A stretch of DNA of 64,000 nucleotides from Ignavibacteria bacterium (lineage in GTDB: Bacteria > Bacteroidota > Ignavibacteria > Kapaibacteriales > UBA2268), in contig JAAYTD010000013.1 of the NCBI GenBank assembly GCA_012518115.1, positions 1-64,000 on the forward strand. The letters run 5' to 3'. Positions 54,062 through 62,782 of the stretch are shown piece after piece. A model generated the notes under the pieces. The model searched no databases. It had not been told where the DNA came from and was given only the letters and a program-made list of their open reading frames with translations. Each line of letters starts with the position of its first letter. Positions within the stretch are counted from its first letter, which is position 1. Made by a program: the position numbers and the translations under genes.

Positions 54062-55654
54062 ATGAAACGCTTAATTTTATACCAAATTAAATTATATATT
54101 AGTTCAATACGTTTAAAATTCCCCTTTGGCACGAAGGGGTGGCAGGCAAAGCCTGACGGGGTAGTCGTTTCGACAGGCTCAACGACCAGGAACCACACCA
54201 CCCCCGCTTCGCGGGTACTCCTCTCAAGAGGAGAATTTAACAACTATATTTTGGATAAATTATTATTCAAAATAGCATTATTGCTGATTTTTACATTTAT
54301 TAGTTCCCGTGCTTATTCTGAATTGCACGTAGATGTTGATTACTCTATTTTTCATTATTCAAATGATTCTAATGTAGTAGAGCTATATTATTCTTATCCT
54401 GAAAGTAGCTATACTATGGATTTTTCTGATGGCATATATCGTGGTTCGCTTTTGTTCAATTTTACAGTTCAAAAAGAAACCTCTACACTATTAGATTCTT
54501 CGTGGTCTGCTCCATATAGCTATGAGAAATTTACTGAAGATTCTCAAGTTTTTTATGGTTTATCTCGTTTCGTTTTGCCTTCAGGTAAATATAAATTCCG
54601 CTTTACTGTCGTTGATTCAAATTCTTCATCACGAGTTTTCCGTACCTCTGGCTCTTTTACTGCCCCTGTTTCACCTGACAGTTCTTTTTTTATTAGCGGC
54701 TTACAGTTAGCAAATAAAATAGCAGATTCTTCTGATTCGTCACCTCACCCTTTATTGTTTTATAAGAATGGCTATTATGTATATCCTAATCCACTTCGTG
54801 AGATTTCAAGTTCAACTCCAATTTTATATTTATACAGTGAGATTTTAGGAGCTTCTCGCTTTTCACCTTCAGGTGTTCATTTACGCTATTTAATTCACGA
54901 TTCGCGTGAACATTTGCAGTATGAGCTCGAAAAAAGTTTGTCTTCAATAACGGACAACATTATAGATGCTGTTTCCATACCTTTAGATTCTTTAAGTAGC
55001 GGAGTATATTATATATCTTTACGTGTTTATAATTCCGCTCGTACAGATAGCACATCTTCACGCTTAAAGTTCTTTTTAATAAATCGCAATATTACTATAT
55101 CAACTTCGCGATTTTACACAGAAGATGAAATGTTTGAGATGAGTGAATTTTCTACTTATGATGAAGCAAAGGCTTTAGATGAATATTCTAAATTTTCTAT
55201 TATAGCTACTCCGTTAGAAAAGCGTTCTTGGGAGAAACTTAGTGATTTGAAAGCACGTCAGCGTTTTTTGTATCGTTTTTGGTTTGTTCGTAATCCAGAT
55301 CAGAAAAATCCTTATAATATAGAGCTACATAAATTTCGTGATAGGGTCAAGCATTCTAATATTTACTTTAGCTATGGCGGAAAAACTAATGGTTGGAGTA
55401 GCGATCGTGGAAAGGTTTACATTCGTTATGGCGAGCCTGTAGAACGCAATCGTCATTCAGCGACTATGGAAAAACGTGCTTATGAAACTTGGCATTATAC
55501 CGGTATAGATGGTGGCGGCGATTTCTATTTTGTTGATAGATATGGAATGGGTGATTATCGTCTTCTTCATTCTACAGCTAATGATTATATAAAGAATTAC
55601 AATTGGGAATCAGAACTCATAAGATTTACGAACACAAATATGAACGGTTATTAG
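54062..55654 (+). CDS. GWxTD-type secreted protein with a repeat in its signal-peptide region
   Basis: 530 residues. The C-terminal ~170 residues carry the GWxTD domain (FWFVRNPDQKNPYNIELHKF, GWSSDRGKVYIRYGEPVERN; the usual GWxTD Thr is Ser here). The middle has beta-sandwich-like sequence. The open frame starts at ATG 54062 (MKRLIL) and continues for 67 codons through a composite repeat (YQIKLY ... LDKLLFKI), then reads ALLLIFTFISSRAYSELHVD. Without the 201 bp insert, MKRLI would join LLLIFTFISSRAYS to form a normal signal peptide. Either the repeat-borne extension is translated or a start at TTG 54252 (MDKLLFKIALLLIFTF) is used. The lipid acyltransferase gene follows in 6 bp. Confidence 0.75.
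   Translation: MKRLILYQIKLYISSIRLKFPFGTKGWQAKPDGVVVSTGSTTRNHTTPASRVLLSRGEFNNYILDKLLFKIALLLIFTFISSRAYSELHVDVDYSIFHYSNDSNVVELYYSYPESSYTMDFSDGIYRGSLLFNFTVQKETSTLLDSSWSAPYSYEKFTEDSQVFYGLSRFVLPSGKYKFRFTVVDSNSSSRVFRTSGSFTAPVSPDSSFFISGLQLANKIADSSDSSPHPLLFYKNGYYVYPNPLREISSSTPILYLYSEILGASRFSPSGVHLRYLIHDSREHLQYELEKSLSSITDNIIDAVSIPLDSLSSGVYYISLRVYNSARTDSTSSRLKFFLINRNITISTSRFYTEDEMFEMSEFSTYDEAKALDEYSKFSIIATPLEKRSWEKLSDLKARQRFLYRFWFVRNPDQKNPYNIELHKFRDRVKHSNIYFSYGGKTNGWSSDRGKVYIRYGEPVERNRHSATMEKRAYETWHYTGIDGGGDFYFVDRYGMGDYRLLHSTANDYIKNYNWESELIRFTNTNMNGY
54077..54280 (+). repeat. Composite repeat, complete copy inside the GWxTD reading frame
   Basis: TTATACCAAATTAAATTATA (left end), module A (AAATTCCCCTTTGGCACGAA, GCAGGCAAAGCCTGACGGGG), a GTTTCGACAGGCTCAACGAC spacer, module B (CCACACCACCCCCGCTTCGC, GGGTACTCCTCTCAAGAGGA) and right end ATTATTCAAAATAGCATTA. 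Flanked by TTA (54077-54079 and 54278-54280), a possible 2-3 bp target duplication; the repeat distance is 201 bp, a multiple of three. Confidence 0.85.
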
Positions 55655-55660
55655 TTTTTT

Positions 55661-56563
55661 ATGAAATCATTTTTTTCGCATTTATTAAAATACTTTTTCA
55701 TATCTTCAGGTTTTGTTATATCGAAATTGCCTACAAGTATATATTCTTTTTTTGCACGTTTATTAGGAAGTTTGTTTTATTATTTGTGGGGAAGTCGTCG
55801 TTCTGAAGCAGAACATAATTTGCGTTTAGCTTTTCCAGACAAGTCATTTCATGAAATCCGTCATTTAGCAAAAGCATCATTTTGCAATCTAGCTATTACT
55901 TTTTTCGAGTTGTTTTCTATGCCATATTATAGTGTAATAAAGTTAAAGCGTAAAATAGTTTATGAAAACTTATCTTTAGTATCTGAAGTTTATAGTCGTG
56001 GGCGTGGAATTATATTTTTATCAGGTCATTTTGGGAATTGGGAGCTCTTAGCTTATTCGGTCGGTATTTTTACTAATTTGCCTGTTACTATAATAGTTAA
56101 GCCACAGCGTAATACTTATATAGATTCTGTTATAAATTATTTTCGCACATCAGCGGGTAATCGCATAGTTTCTATGTATTCGGCGGCACGGACAATAGTT
56201 TCTACTCTTAGCAGTGGTGGAGTTATAGCGATGTTAGCAGACCAAGCAGCGACACAAGACAAAGATTTTTTTGTAGATTTTTTTTCGCGTCCAGCTTCTA
56301 CTCATAAAGCAGTAGCTAATATAGCATTACGCTTTAACACGCCTATTATTATGGGCTTTTCAGTTCGTCAATCTGATGGTAGCTACAAGGTAAAGTTAGA
56401 AGAATTAGATCATTCAGATTTGGCAAATAACTACAAAGATTCTTTTGTCTTAACACAACGTCATGTAAAAAAATTAGAAGAAACTATAAGAGCTCATCCT
56501 GATCATTGGAGTTGGATGCATCGCCGTTGGAAGCATACGCCGCCGTCGTCTCATTCTTCTTAG
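55661..56563 (+). CDS. LpxL/LpxM-type lipid A acyltransferase
   Basis: 300 residues with one N-terminal membrane helix. The acyltransferase signature is IIFLSGHFGNWELLAYS (HxxxxE). MLADQAATQDKDFFVDFFSR and NTPIIMGFSVRQ match the family, and the end is WSWMHRRWKHTPPS. Uses acyl-ACP to add a secondary chain to lipid A at the inner membrane. Six bp after the GWxTD gene, so probably one transcript. Followed by a good terminator. Confidence 0.9.
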   Translation: MKSFFSHLLKYFFISSGFVISKLPTSIYSFFARLLGSLFYYLWGSRRSEAEHNLRLAFPDKSFHEIRHLAKASFCNLAITFFELFSMPYYSVIKLKRKIVYENLSLVSEVYSRGRGIIFLSGHFGNWELLAYSVGIFTNLPVTIIVKPQRNTYIDSVINYFRTSAGNRIVSMYSAARTIVSTLSSGGVIAMLADQAATQDKDFFVDFFSRPASTHKAVANIALRFNTPIIMGFSVRQSDGSYKVKLEELDHSDLANNYKDSFVLTQRHVKKLEETIRAHPDHWSWMHRRWKHTPPSSHSS

Positions 56564-56577
56564 TTTTATTCATAAAA

Positions 56578-56615
56578 AAAAGGCTGTATTTTTTTAAGAT
56601 ATAGCCTTTTTTATT
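56578..56615 (+). terminator. Bidirectional terminator
   Basis: AAGGCTGTAT (56580-56589) with ATATAGCCTT (roughly 56599-56608), one mismatch, then TTTTATTTTT. It serves the acyltransferase gene and, on the minus strand, the PpiD-like gene. Confidence 0.85.
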
Positions 56616-56637
56616 TTTACATCGTTTATATATAATT

Positions 56638-58815
56638 TTAATACTCGCCGTAGTATTTGCTACGTTTATCTACTATTTTTGAATCTTCTTTGAACTTAGA
56701 AAACCATACGTCGAACAAGTTCTTTGAATATTGTTCTTTTGTCATATCTTTTGCATCTTTAGCTTGTTCTTCAGTTAATATATTTCTGTCTTTCAGTTCT
56801 ACGATAAAATAACCTGTTTCGCCTCTAATAGGTTTATTTATTTTTCCTACCTCTAAGTTATTAAATATTAAAGTAGTTGCAACAAAATCTTGCGGAGCTC
56901 CTTCAATAGTTCCGTTATTATTTATAACAGCGGAGTTTATTTTCAATCCTTGAAGTAGATTAGTATCTATATTATCCAAATTATCCAACGAATTATTATT
57001 TTTTAGCATATCAAACATATTGTCCGCCTTTACTTTTAGCATATCAATTCTTTTAATATTTGTAACTTTTGCAACAATTTGTTCTCTTACTTTTTCTATA
57101 GGTGCTAAACCCGGTTTTGTAATTTCTGATACTTGACAAACAATAACATTATTATCCAATTCCATTGGTTCTATAACACCATCTAATTTAGCATCATAAA
57201 TTTTATTTGTCAAAGCCATAGAACCATAGAAAGGTCTATTTTTCTGTAATTCGTAAGATTCATCGCAACTAATTTGAAGTTTAGCAGCTAATGAGTCGAT
57301 ATTCTCACCCTCCTCAATTTGTTTCATAGCTGCATAAGCATCTCTTTTAATTTTATTTTTTGTAGAACCTGACACACCCGGGACTAAAACTATTTCGCTA
57401 TATTTTATTTCATCGGATTTTTTATCCATAACTTTTATAATATGGTATCCGAATTGAGATTCTATAGGTCCGGTTACACTTCCTACTTTAGTATTGAAAG
57501 CTGCTTTTTCGAACTCTGGCACCATTCTTCCTTTTCCGAAATATCCTAAATCGCCACCTTGCATAGCTGATCCTCTATCTTGTGAGTATTTAGCAGCAAG
57601 AGCAGCAAAATCGCCTCTTGAAGCTTCTCCAAGTATTCTTATAGCTTCAGCCTTAGCACTATCTTTATTATCATTGAAATTAATCAATATATGACTAGCT
57701 TTTACTACTTCTTGTTCACCTTTTCTTCTGCCGTCAACTCTAATGAAATAAGTTCCATCAACCATTTGAATAGGTCCAAGAATTGTTCCTACTTCTACAT
57801 TGCCTATCACGGAAGCAACTTGTGGATTTATATCTTGAATAAGTGCCCAATCATGCTCTGTTCCCGTATATTCATTTATTTTCACAGTAAATATACTGTC
57901 TTTTGTTTTATTATCGGTTGCATTAGCTAAACTTTCTTGAATAATATCAATTCTTCTACTAACTCTTGCTGAATCTTCTTGAGAAGGAACAAAAGGAAAA
58001 TTCAAAGTTTTTACTTTACGACTTTCTTTAACTTTAAAAACAGTCTTATGTTTATCGTAATAATTTTGAACTTCACTATCACTTACTTTTATGCTATCTT
58101 GAATTAAATCAGGAGATAAATAAATGAAATTTATATTAGCGGTGCTGTTCTCATTAATATATTTTTCTTTCACGTAGCTAGGAGAAGTTACCGCATAAGC
58201 AGCTGTAATCGTATTAGCCATAGCTTCGTTTAATTTTTGTAACTTAAGATATTCACCAATAGCTACAAGTTCATTTCGAAAATTATTAACTTGTCTTTCC
58301 TTTTCAGCAGGGTCAATTTCATCAGGATTTCGCCCCATATAATAAATTAATTGTTCAGGATTAGTGATTAACTCAAGATACATTTCTTTATTAAAATGCC
58401 CCGCAGTATCTGTAAAAGATTGCTTTAAGAAATCAGGTGGATTTTCGATCAAAATATCGGCAATTTCATCATCTGTAACAATAATACCAAATTTTTCACC
58501 TGCTTGTTTTAGCAAGATTTCATCAACCATTTCGTTCCAAATTTGAGTACGTACCGATTTTTCATCAACTTCTTGATTTTGATTTTGCGGATTATTTCGC
58601 ATCTGCTCTATACGTATTCTTACTTTTTCCTCATAATCTTTGTAGTAAATTTTATCACCATTAATTTCAGCAATACTTGCAGTCTGTATACTTTCACCAC
58701 CCGATGTAGAAAGCGAAGTAATGTTGTCGCTAAGCACCATAAAAGCAACAAAAATTATCGCAAAGATAATAAAAGCATAAGGCGATATTTGTCGTATTCG
58801 TTCAATAGTTCCCAT
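56638..58815 (-). CDS. ppiD: PpiD-like peptidyl-prolyl isomerase/chaperone
   Basis: 725 residues. One N-terminal membrane helix ([18 protein letters not shown]) anchors it facing the periplasm. A SurA_N_3-like domain ([18 protein letters not shown]) is followed by helical parts and a parvulin domain at about 365-465 ([64 protein letters not shown]). A second, degenerate parvulin-like part is near the end. It helps fold outer-membrane and exported proteins as they leave the Sec channel. The promoter is at 58885-58915. Confidence 0.9.
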   Translation of the reverse strand: MGTIERIRQISPYAFIIFAIIFVAFMVLSDNITSLSTSGGESIQTASIAEINGDKIYYKDYEEKVRIRIEQMRNNPQNQNQEVDEKSVRTQIWNEMVDEILLKQAGEKFGIIVTDDEIADILIENPPDFLKQSFTDTAGHFNKEMYLELITNPEQLIYYMGRNPDEIDPAEKERQVNNFRNELVAIGEYLKLQKLNEAMANTITAAYAVTSPSYVKEKYINENSTANINFIYLSPDLIQDSIKVSDSEVQNYYDKHKTVFKVKESRKVKTLNFPFVPSQEDSARVSRRIDIIQESLANATDNKTKDSIFTVKINEYTGTEHDWALIQDINPQVASVIGNVEVGTILGPIQMVDGTYFIRVDGRRKGEQEVVKASHILINFNDNKDSAKAEAIRILGEASRGDFAALAAKYSQDRGSAMQGGDLGYFGKGRMVPEFEKAAFNTKVGSVTGPIESQFGYHIIKVMDKKSDEIKYSEIVLVPGVSGSTKNKIKRDAYAAMKQIEEGENIDSLAAKLQISCDESYELQKNRPFYGSMALTNKIYDAKLDGVIEPMELDNNVIVCQVSEITKPGLAPIEKVREQIVAKVTNIKRIDMLKVKADNMFDMLKNNNSLDNLDNIDTNLLQGLKINSAVINNNGTIEGAPQDFVATTLIFNNLEVGKINKPIRGETGYFIVELKDRNILTEEQAKDAKDMTKEQYSKNLFDVWFSKFKEDSKIVDKRSKYYGEY

Positions 58816-58884
58816 TTTTATCTGAACTCCATTTTTATTGTATTATTTATAAAGATTATATTAAATATCATTTATTAAAGACTA

Positions 58885-58915
58885 CAAATTTACAAATAGT
58901 TATTGAAATAAACAA
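58885..58915 (-). promoter_or_regulatory. Promoter of the PpiD-like gene
   Basis: Minus strand: TTG (58915-58913), 20 bases, TAAATTTG (58892-58885). A good fit to the Bacteroidota consensus. Confidence 0.6.
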
Positions 58916-59164
58916 TAATTTAATTGTTTTATTTTACTATTTTTCAACATTTTTTACTTTTTTTAAAAAAAATACACGTTTTTTTTTATTGTTATATTTT
59001 TTATTATTATATTAGTACTTACTATAAAGAACTATAAGTTCTATTTTAAATTGTATCTTAATGTTTTTAATAGTTCATAGTTGATAGTTTAATTTTGATA
59101 ACGTAGAAAAACAAACAAATATTTTATAAATATAAAAATAATAATTAATAAAACGGAGGTTTTA
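58916..59164. other. AT-rich gap with a strong ribosome site
   Basis: No gene. ACGGAGGTTTTA places GGAGG at 59155-59159, five bases before ATG 59165, a strong Shine-Dalgarno. Otherwise only A/T-rich sequence. Confidence 0.5.
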
Positions 59165-59467
59165 ATGAAACTGAAGAAATTTGTCTCAGCAATTTCTTTA
59201 GCAGCTATTTTTACAAGTAGCGTTATTTTTACAAGTTGTTCTTGTAAAATTACAGAAGAACAACTTGCACAAATTGCAGAAGAGAGACGACAAGAAAGAG
59301 CATTGAATGCAGAAATAACAAGCACTCAAAGCGAAAATTCAAAAATGACAAAAGAACTACAAACTCGCCAAAGAGAACTAGATGATTGTAATCAAAAAAG
59401 AAACATTGTTAAACAGCGATTAAATCAATGGCCTAATATTTGGCCTGATTATACGCCAGAACCTTAA
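59165..59467 (+). CDS. Small coiled-coil lipoprotein
   Basis: 100 residues. A lipoprotein signal (MKLKKFVSAISLAAIFTSSV then IFTSC lipobox, Cys 25). A coiled coil (TEEQLAQIAEERRQERALNA, EITSTQSENSKMTKELQTRQ) follows. It ends NQWPNIWPDYTPEP, which echoes the FQWPKIWQANTDQ of the next gene's LysM domain. Anchored in the outer or inner membrane. Three bp before the next gene, so a two-gene operon. Confidence 0.8.
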   Translation: MKLKKFVSAISLAAIFTSSVIFTSCSCKITEEQLAQIAEERRQERALNAEITSTQSENSKMTKELQTRQRELDDCNQKRNIVKQRLNQWPNIWPDYTPEP

Positions 59468-59485
59468 TTTATGGAGACAAATAAT

Positions 59486-60277
59486 ATGAAAAAAATAATT
59501 TTTTATCTTTTAACTTGTATAGCTATGGTAAGTATTGCTACTGCAAAAGAATTACCACCAGCGCCACCTGAATCTAAACCAGATCTAGAACTGTCTTGTG
59601 ATGAAGCAGATGCAAGAATTAAACTATATAAAGAAAAAAATGATGCTCTCAGAAATAACCTTAATAACTTAAAAAAAGAGCTAAGTAGTACAGAGAAAAA
59701 CCTGCAAGATACGAGAAATAATTATATTGATTGCGAAGAAGAAATCCTAAAATTATGCGGTGCTACAAAAAATGATCTAGAAGCTTTCAGACAACAACTT
59801 GGTGTTTTAGAAGGTAAGGTACGCCAAATGAAAGGCTTATCTAATGATGAATTAGCCGATAGAGTTGAAGAAGTAAAAGCTTTAGAAACTGAACTCAATA
59901 GATTGAGAGGCAATAAGCTATCTTGTATACCTGAATTTTATGATAAAATATTATCTCTAGCTAGAGATATTAAAGGATTATATAGGGAAAAGAAAATTAC
60001 AGGTTACACTGTAGGTACATGGGCACAAGATCGCGACTGCTTGTGGAATATATCAGGAAAAATGGAAATTTATGGCGATCCTTTCCAATGGCCAAAAATA
60101 TGGCAAGCAAATACTGACCAAATTAGGAACCCGGATATTATCCACCCAGGTCAAGTATTGAAAGTGCCACCAGCAGGACCTAAAACTGATGAAGAAGCAA
60201 AAGCAGAAAGAAGATATTGGCGACAAAAACGTGCCGCTCAAGAAGCAGCTGAAACAAATGTAACGCCAGGAATGTAA
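59486..60277 (+). CDS. Periplasmic coiled-coil protein with LysM domain
   Basis: 263 residues from ATG 59486, which has GGAG at 59473-59476 upstream; ATG 59471 adds five residues. Signal peptide (IIFYLLTCIAMVSIATA) is followed by a proline-rich linker. A long coiled coil (residues ~35-150, NALRNNLNNLKKELSSTEKN-like) precedes a LysM domain at ~178-232: YTVGTWAQDRDCLWNISGKM, PFQWPKIWQANTDQIRNPDI and IHPGQVLKVPP. LysM binds peptidoglycan. The end is basic. Likely a cell-envelope linker working with the small lipoprotein. Confidence 0.85.
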   Translation: MKKIIFYLLTCIAMVSIATAKELPPAPPESKPDLELSCDEADARIKLYKEKNDALRNNLNNLKKELSSTEKNLQDTRNNYIDCEEEILKLCGATKNDLEAFRQQLGVLEGKVRQMKGLSNDELADRVEEVKALETELNRLRGNKLSCIPEFYDKILSLARDIKGLYREKKITGYTVGTWAQDRDCLWNISGKMEIYGDPFQWPKIWQANTDQIRNPDIIHPGQVLKVPPAGPKTDEEAKAERRYWRQKRAAQEAAETNVTPGM

Positions 60278-60314
60278 AATTAAAATATAATCATCTTACA
60301 GTTGAAAAACTAAA

Positions 60315-60347
60315 TAGGGTATCTCAAAAAAGATACCCTATTTTTTT
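60315..60347 (+). terminator. Intrinsic terminator
   Basis: Perfect stem TAGGGTATCT (60315-60324) with AGATACCCTA (60331-60340), then seven T. Confidence 0.92.
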
Positions 60348-60393
60348 CTTAAACTCTTCTTTCTATATACTTTGATTATATTTTCTGAATATA

Positions 60394-60716
60394 TAATACC
60401 AAATTGAATTATATATTAGTTCGTTTTTTTTGTCTGCACCGTGATTTATATGATTATTATGATGTTTTTTCCCTGAAGGTCGGGCTGCAAATTCCCCTTT
60501 GGCACGAATGGGTGGCAAGTTTGACGGGGTAGTCTTTTTGTCAGAACCATGATTAACATGATTAAAGGATTAGCAGGATTTTTTAAAATTAGCAATAAAT
60601 TGTAGGGGCAATCCTTTGTGATTGCCATTATTTAAAATCCCCCTTGCCTGAAGGTCGGGCTGCAAATTCCCCTTCGGGACGAAGGGGTGGACGGCGGAAG
60701 CCGGACGGGGTAGTCT
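60394..60716 (+). repeat. Composite repeats, two tandem partial copies
   Basis: TAATACCAAATTGAATTATA and TTAGTTCG (left end); GTGATTTATATGATTATTAT (ATGATT module); module A with AATTCCCCTTTGGCACGAAT (60490-60526); a second ATGATT module (CAGAACCATGATTAACATGA); a GTAGGGGCAATCCTTTGTGA palindrome; and a second module A (60665-60715). No module B or right end. This fills the gap between the LysM and LRR genes. Confidence 0.75.
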
Positions 60717-60718
60717 AT

Positions 60719-60755
60719 TGAAAAAAACTGCTTACTGAAAATCAATAAGCAGTTT
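60719..60755 (-). terminator. Terminator of the first LRR gene
   Basis: AAACTGCTTA (60725-60734) with TAAGCAGTTT (60746-60755); an A run at 60721-60727 is the T run on the minus strand. Nearly the same hairpin follows the second LRR gene. Confidence 0.85.
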
Positions 60756-60777
60756 ATATGATTAAAATTATTTTCTA

Positions 60778-62598
60778 CTAATTTTTAACAACTTTTCCTA
60801 TTTTTCCTTTTGTTATTACTAAATACACTCCTGCCGGCAGATTTGAGATATCAATTTCTGTTTTTTCGTAGTTAAGTGTGTTTTTATATAAAACTTCGCC
60901 TGCTAAATTTAATATTTTTATTTCGTCGGAAATGAATTTACTATCAATAAAAAATTTACCTGCAGTAGGATTAGGATAAACATCTAACCATTCTACTTCG
61001 CAAATACTTTTTGGTTTTTCTTTAAGTATAGCATTGCAATAGTGTTCTTCAGTAAATTTGTTTTTTTGTTCAGTAGTTAAACGTAGACTAAAACCTTGTG
61101 CTTGATTACAACAGTTTAGTTCCGCTAAATTTGTTAGCGGACTAATATCTAAACTATCAAGTATGTTGTCGTTACAATACAGACCTATTAAGTTCACGCA
61201 ATTAATATCTAACTTGTTTGTTTTATTTCTAGAGCAAACTAGTTCCTTTAACCAGAGATGATTTGTAAGTTCTAATTTAGTCAATTTATTATCAGAACAA
61301 TATAAATAACTTAGGGTTTTATTTTTACTTACATCTAAGTCAGTCAATTTATTATCAGAACAATCTAACATACCTAAGTATGGATGTATATTTAAGTTAG
61401 TTAATTGATTTTTAGAACAAACTAAATAACTTAGGTTTGTATTATTACTTACATCTAAGCTAGTTAGTTGATTTTTAGAGCAATTCAAATCTTTTAATCT
61501 TTTTGTATTATTACTTACATCTAAGTTATTTAATTGATTTTCAGCACAAGATAATTTTTGTAAGTGTATGTTTTCACTTACATTTAAGTTGTTTAGTTGA
61601 TTTTTAGAGCAATTCAATTTGTTTAAATTTATATTATTACTTACATCTAAATTAGTTAATTGGTTGTTAGAACAATACAAAAGTTCTAATTCCATATTAT
61701 TGCTTACATCTAATTCAGTCAATTGATTTCCAGAGCAATCTAAACCATATAAATTTATGTTACTTGTAATGTCTAATTCAGTTAATTGATTTTCATCGCA
61801 AGATAACTCATTTAACTTTACATGATTTGTAACATCTAATTTATTTATCTGATTTCTATAACAATTTAAATATATTAATTCTATATTATTACTTACATCT
61901 AAGCTAGTTAGTTGATTTTCAGCACAATCTAAGTAAGTTAATTTTATATGACTTGTAACATCTAAGTTGGTTAATTGATTATTACGACAAAACAATATTT
62001 TTAATTCTATGTTATTACTTACATCTAAATTGTTTAATTGGTTGTTAGAACAATACAATTTGTTTAATTTTATGTTATTACTTACATCTAAGTTAGTTAA
62101 TTGATTACTATCACAAGCTAGTGCTGTTAATTTTGTATTTTTATATACATCTAAGCTAGTTAATTGATTTTTATAACAATACAATTCTCCTAATTCTATA
62201 TTATTACTTACATCTAAGTTGCTTAATTGATTAGAAGAACAAGTTAAGTAAGTTAATTTTATATTCTTACTTATATTTAATTCAAACAATGAATTATTTC
62301 TACATCTTAGCGTCTTCAAATTCGTCATATGTTTAATTAATTCATCTATAGTAACAAGCTGCTTGTAATTACTGCAATCTAATTCCTCTATTTTTGCTAA
62401 TGCTTCTAAATTTTTTTGAGTACTATCTATTCCGCCATCTTCATTTACAGCAACTATAGGGAATTTAATCATATGATGTTTTTTTATCCATTCTTTTAAC
62501 TTTGGATCTGTTATTAAGTCAGCAGAAAATGCAGACTGAGAAATGAAAATAAATAATGCTAATGGCATTAATAAGAGATTTGTTACAATTTTTAACAT
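60778..62598 (-). CDS. Leucine-rich-repeat secreted protein with T9SS sorting domain
   Basis: 606 residues. A signal peptide (KIVTNLLLMPLALFIFISQS) precedes ~50 residues and then about 20 LRR units of 21 residues (LDVSNNIKLNKLYCSNNQLN type). The consensus has LTxLDVSxNxxLxxLxCSxNQ. The end is a type A sorting domain (WLDVYPNPTAGKFFIDSKFI, EIDISNLPAGVYLVITKGKI). Such bacterial LRR proteins are surface or secreted and bind proteins. Its paralogue lies next to it upstream. Confidence 0.9.
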   Translation of the reverse strand: MLKIVTNLLLMPLALFIFISQSAFSADLITDPKLKEWIKKHHMIKFPIVAVNEDGGIDSTQKNLEALAKIEELDCSNYKQLVTIDELIKHMTNLKTLRCRNNSLFELNISKNIKLTYLTCSSNQLSNLDVSNNIELGELYCYKNQLTSLDVYKNTKLTALACDSNQLTNLDVSNNIKLNKLYCSNNQLNNLDVSNNIELKILFCRNNQLTNLDVTSHIKLTYLDCAENQLTSLDVSNNIELIYLNCYRNQINKLDVTNHVKLNELSCDENQLTELDITSNINLYGLDCSGNQLTELDVSNNMELELLYCSNNQLTNLDVSNNINLNKLNCSKNQLNNLNVSENIHLQKLSCAENQLNNLDVSNNTKRLKDLNCSKNQLTSLDVSNNTNLSYLVCSKNQLTNLNIHPYLGMLDCSDNKLTDLDVSKNKTLSYLYCSDNKLTKLELTNHLWLKELVCSRNKTNKLDINCVNLIGLYCNDNILDSLDISPLTNLAELNCCNQAQGFSLRLTTEQKNKFTEEHYCNAILKEKPKSICEVEWLDVYPNPTAGKFFIDSKFISDEIKILNLAGEVLYKNTLNYEKTEIDISNLPAGVYLVITKGKIGKVVKN

Positions 62599-62719
62599 AA
62601 TATATTACTCCTTAATTTATTTAAAAATATTTTTAAGATTATTACATTATTGCAAAAATACAAAAATAATTTAAAATAAAAAAGAAATTCAAATTATTTT
62701 TTAAATTTCTTTCAATAAA

Positions 62720-62758
62720 ATAAAAAAACTGCTTACTGAAGAAATCAATAAGCAGTTT
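62720..62758 (-). terminator. Terminator of the second LRR gene
   Basis: AAACTGCTTA (62726-62735) with TAAGCAGTTT (62749-62758), preceded on the plus strand by an A run. Same hairpin as 60719-60755. Confidence 0.85.
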
Positions 62759-62782
62759 ATATGAAATAAAAATTATTTTCTA

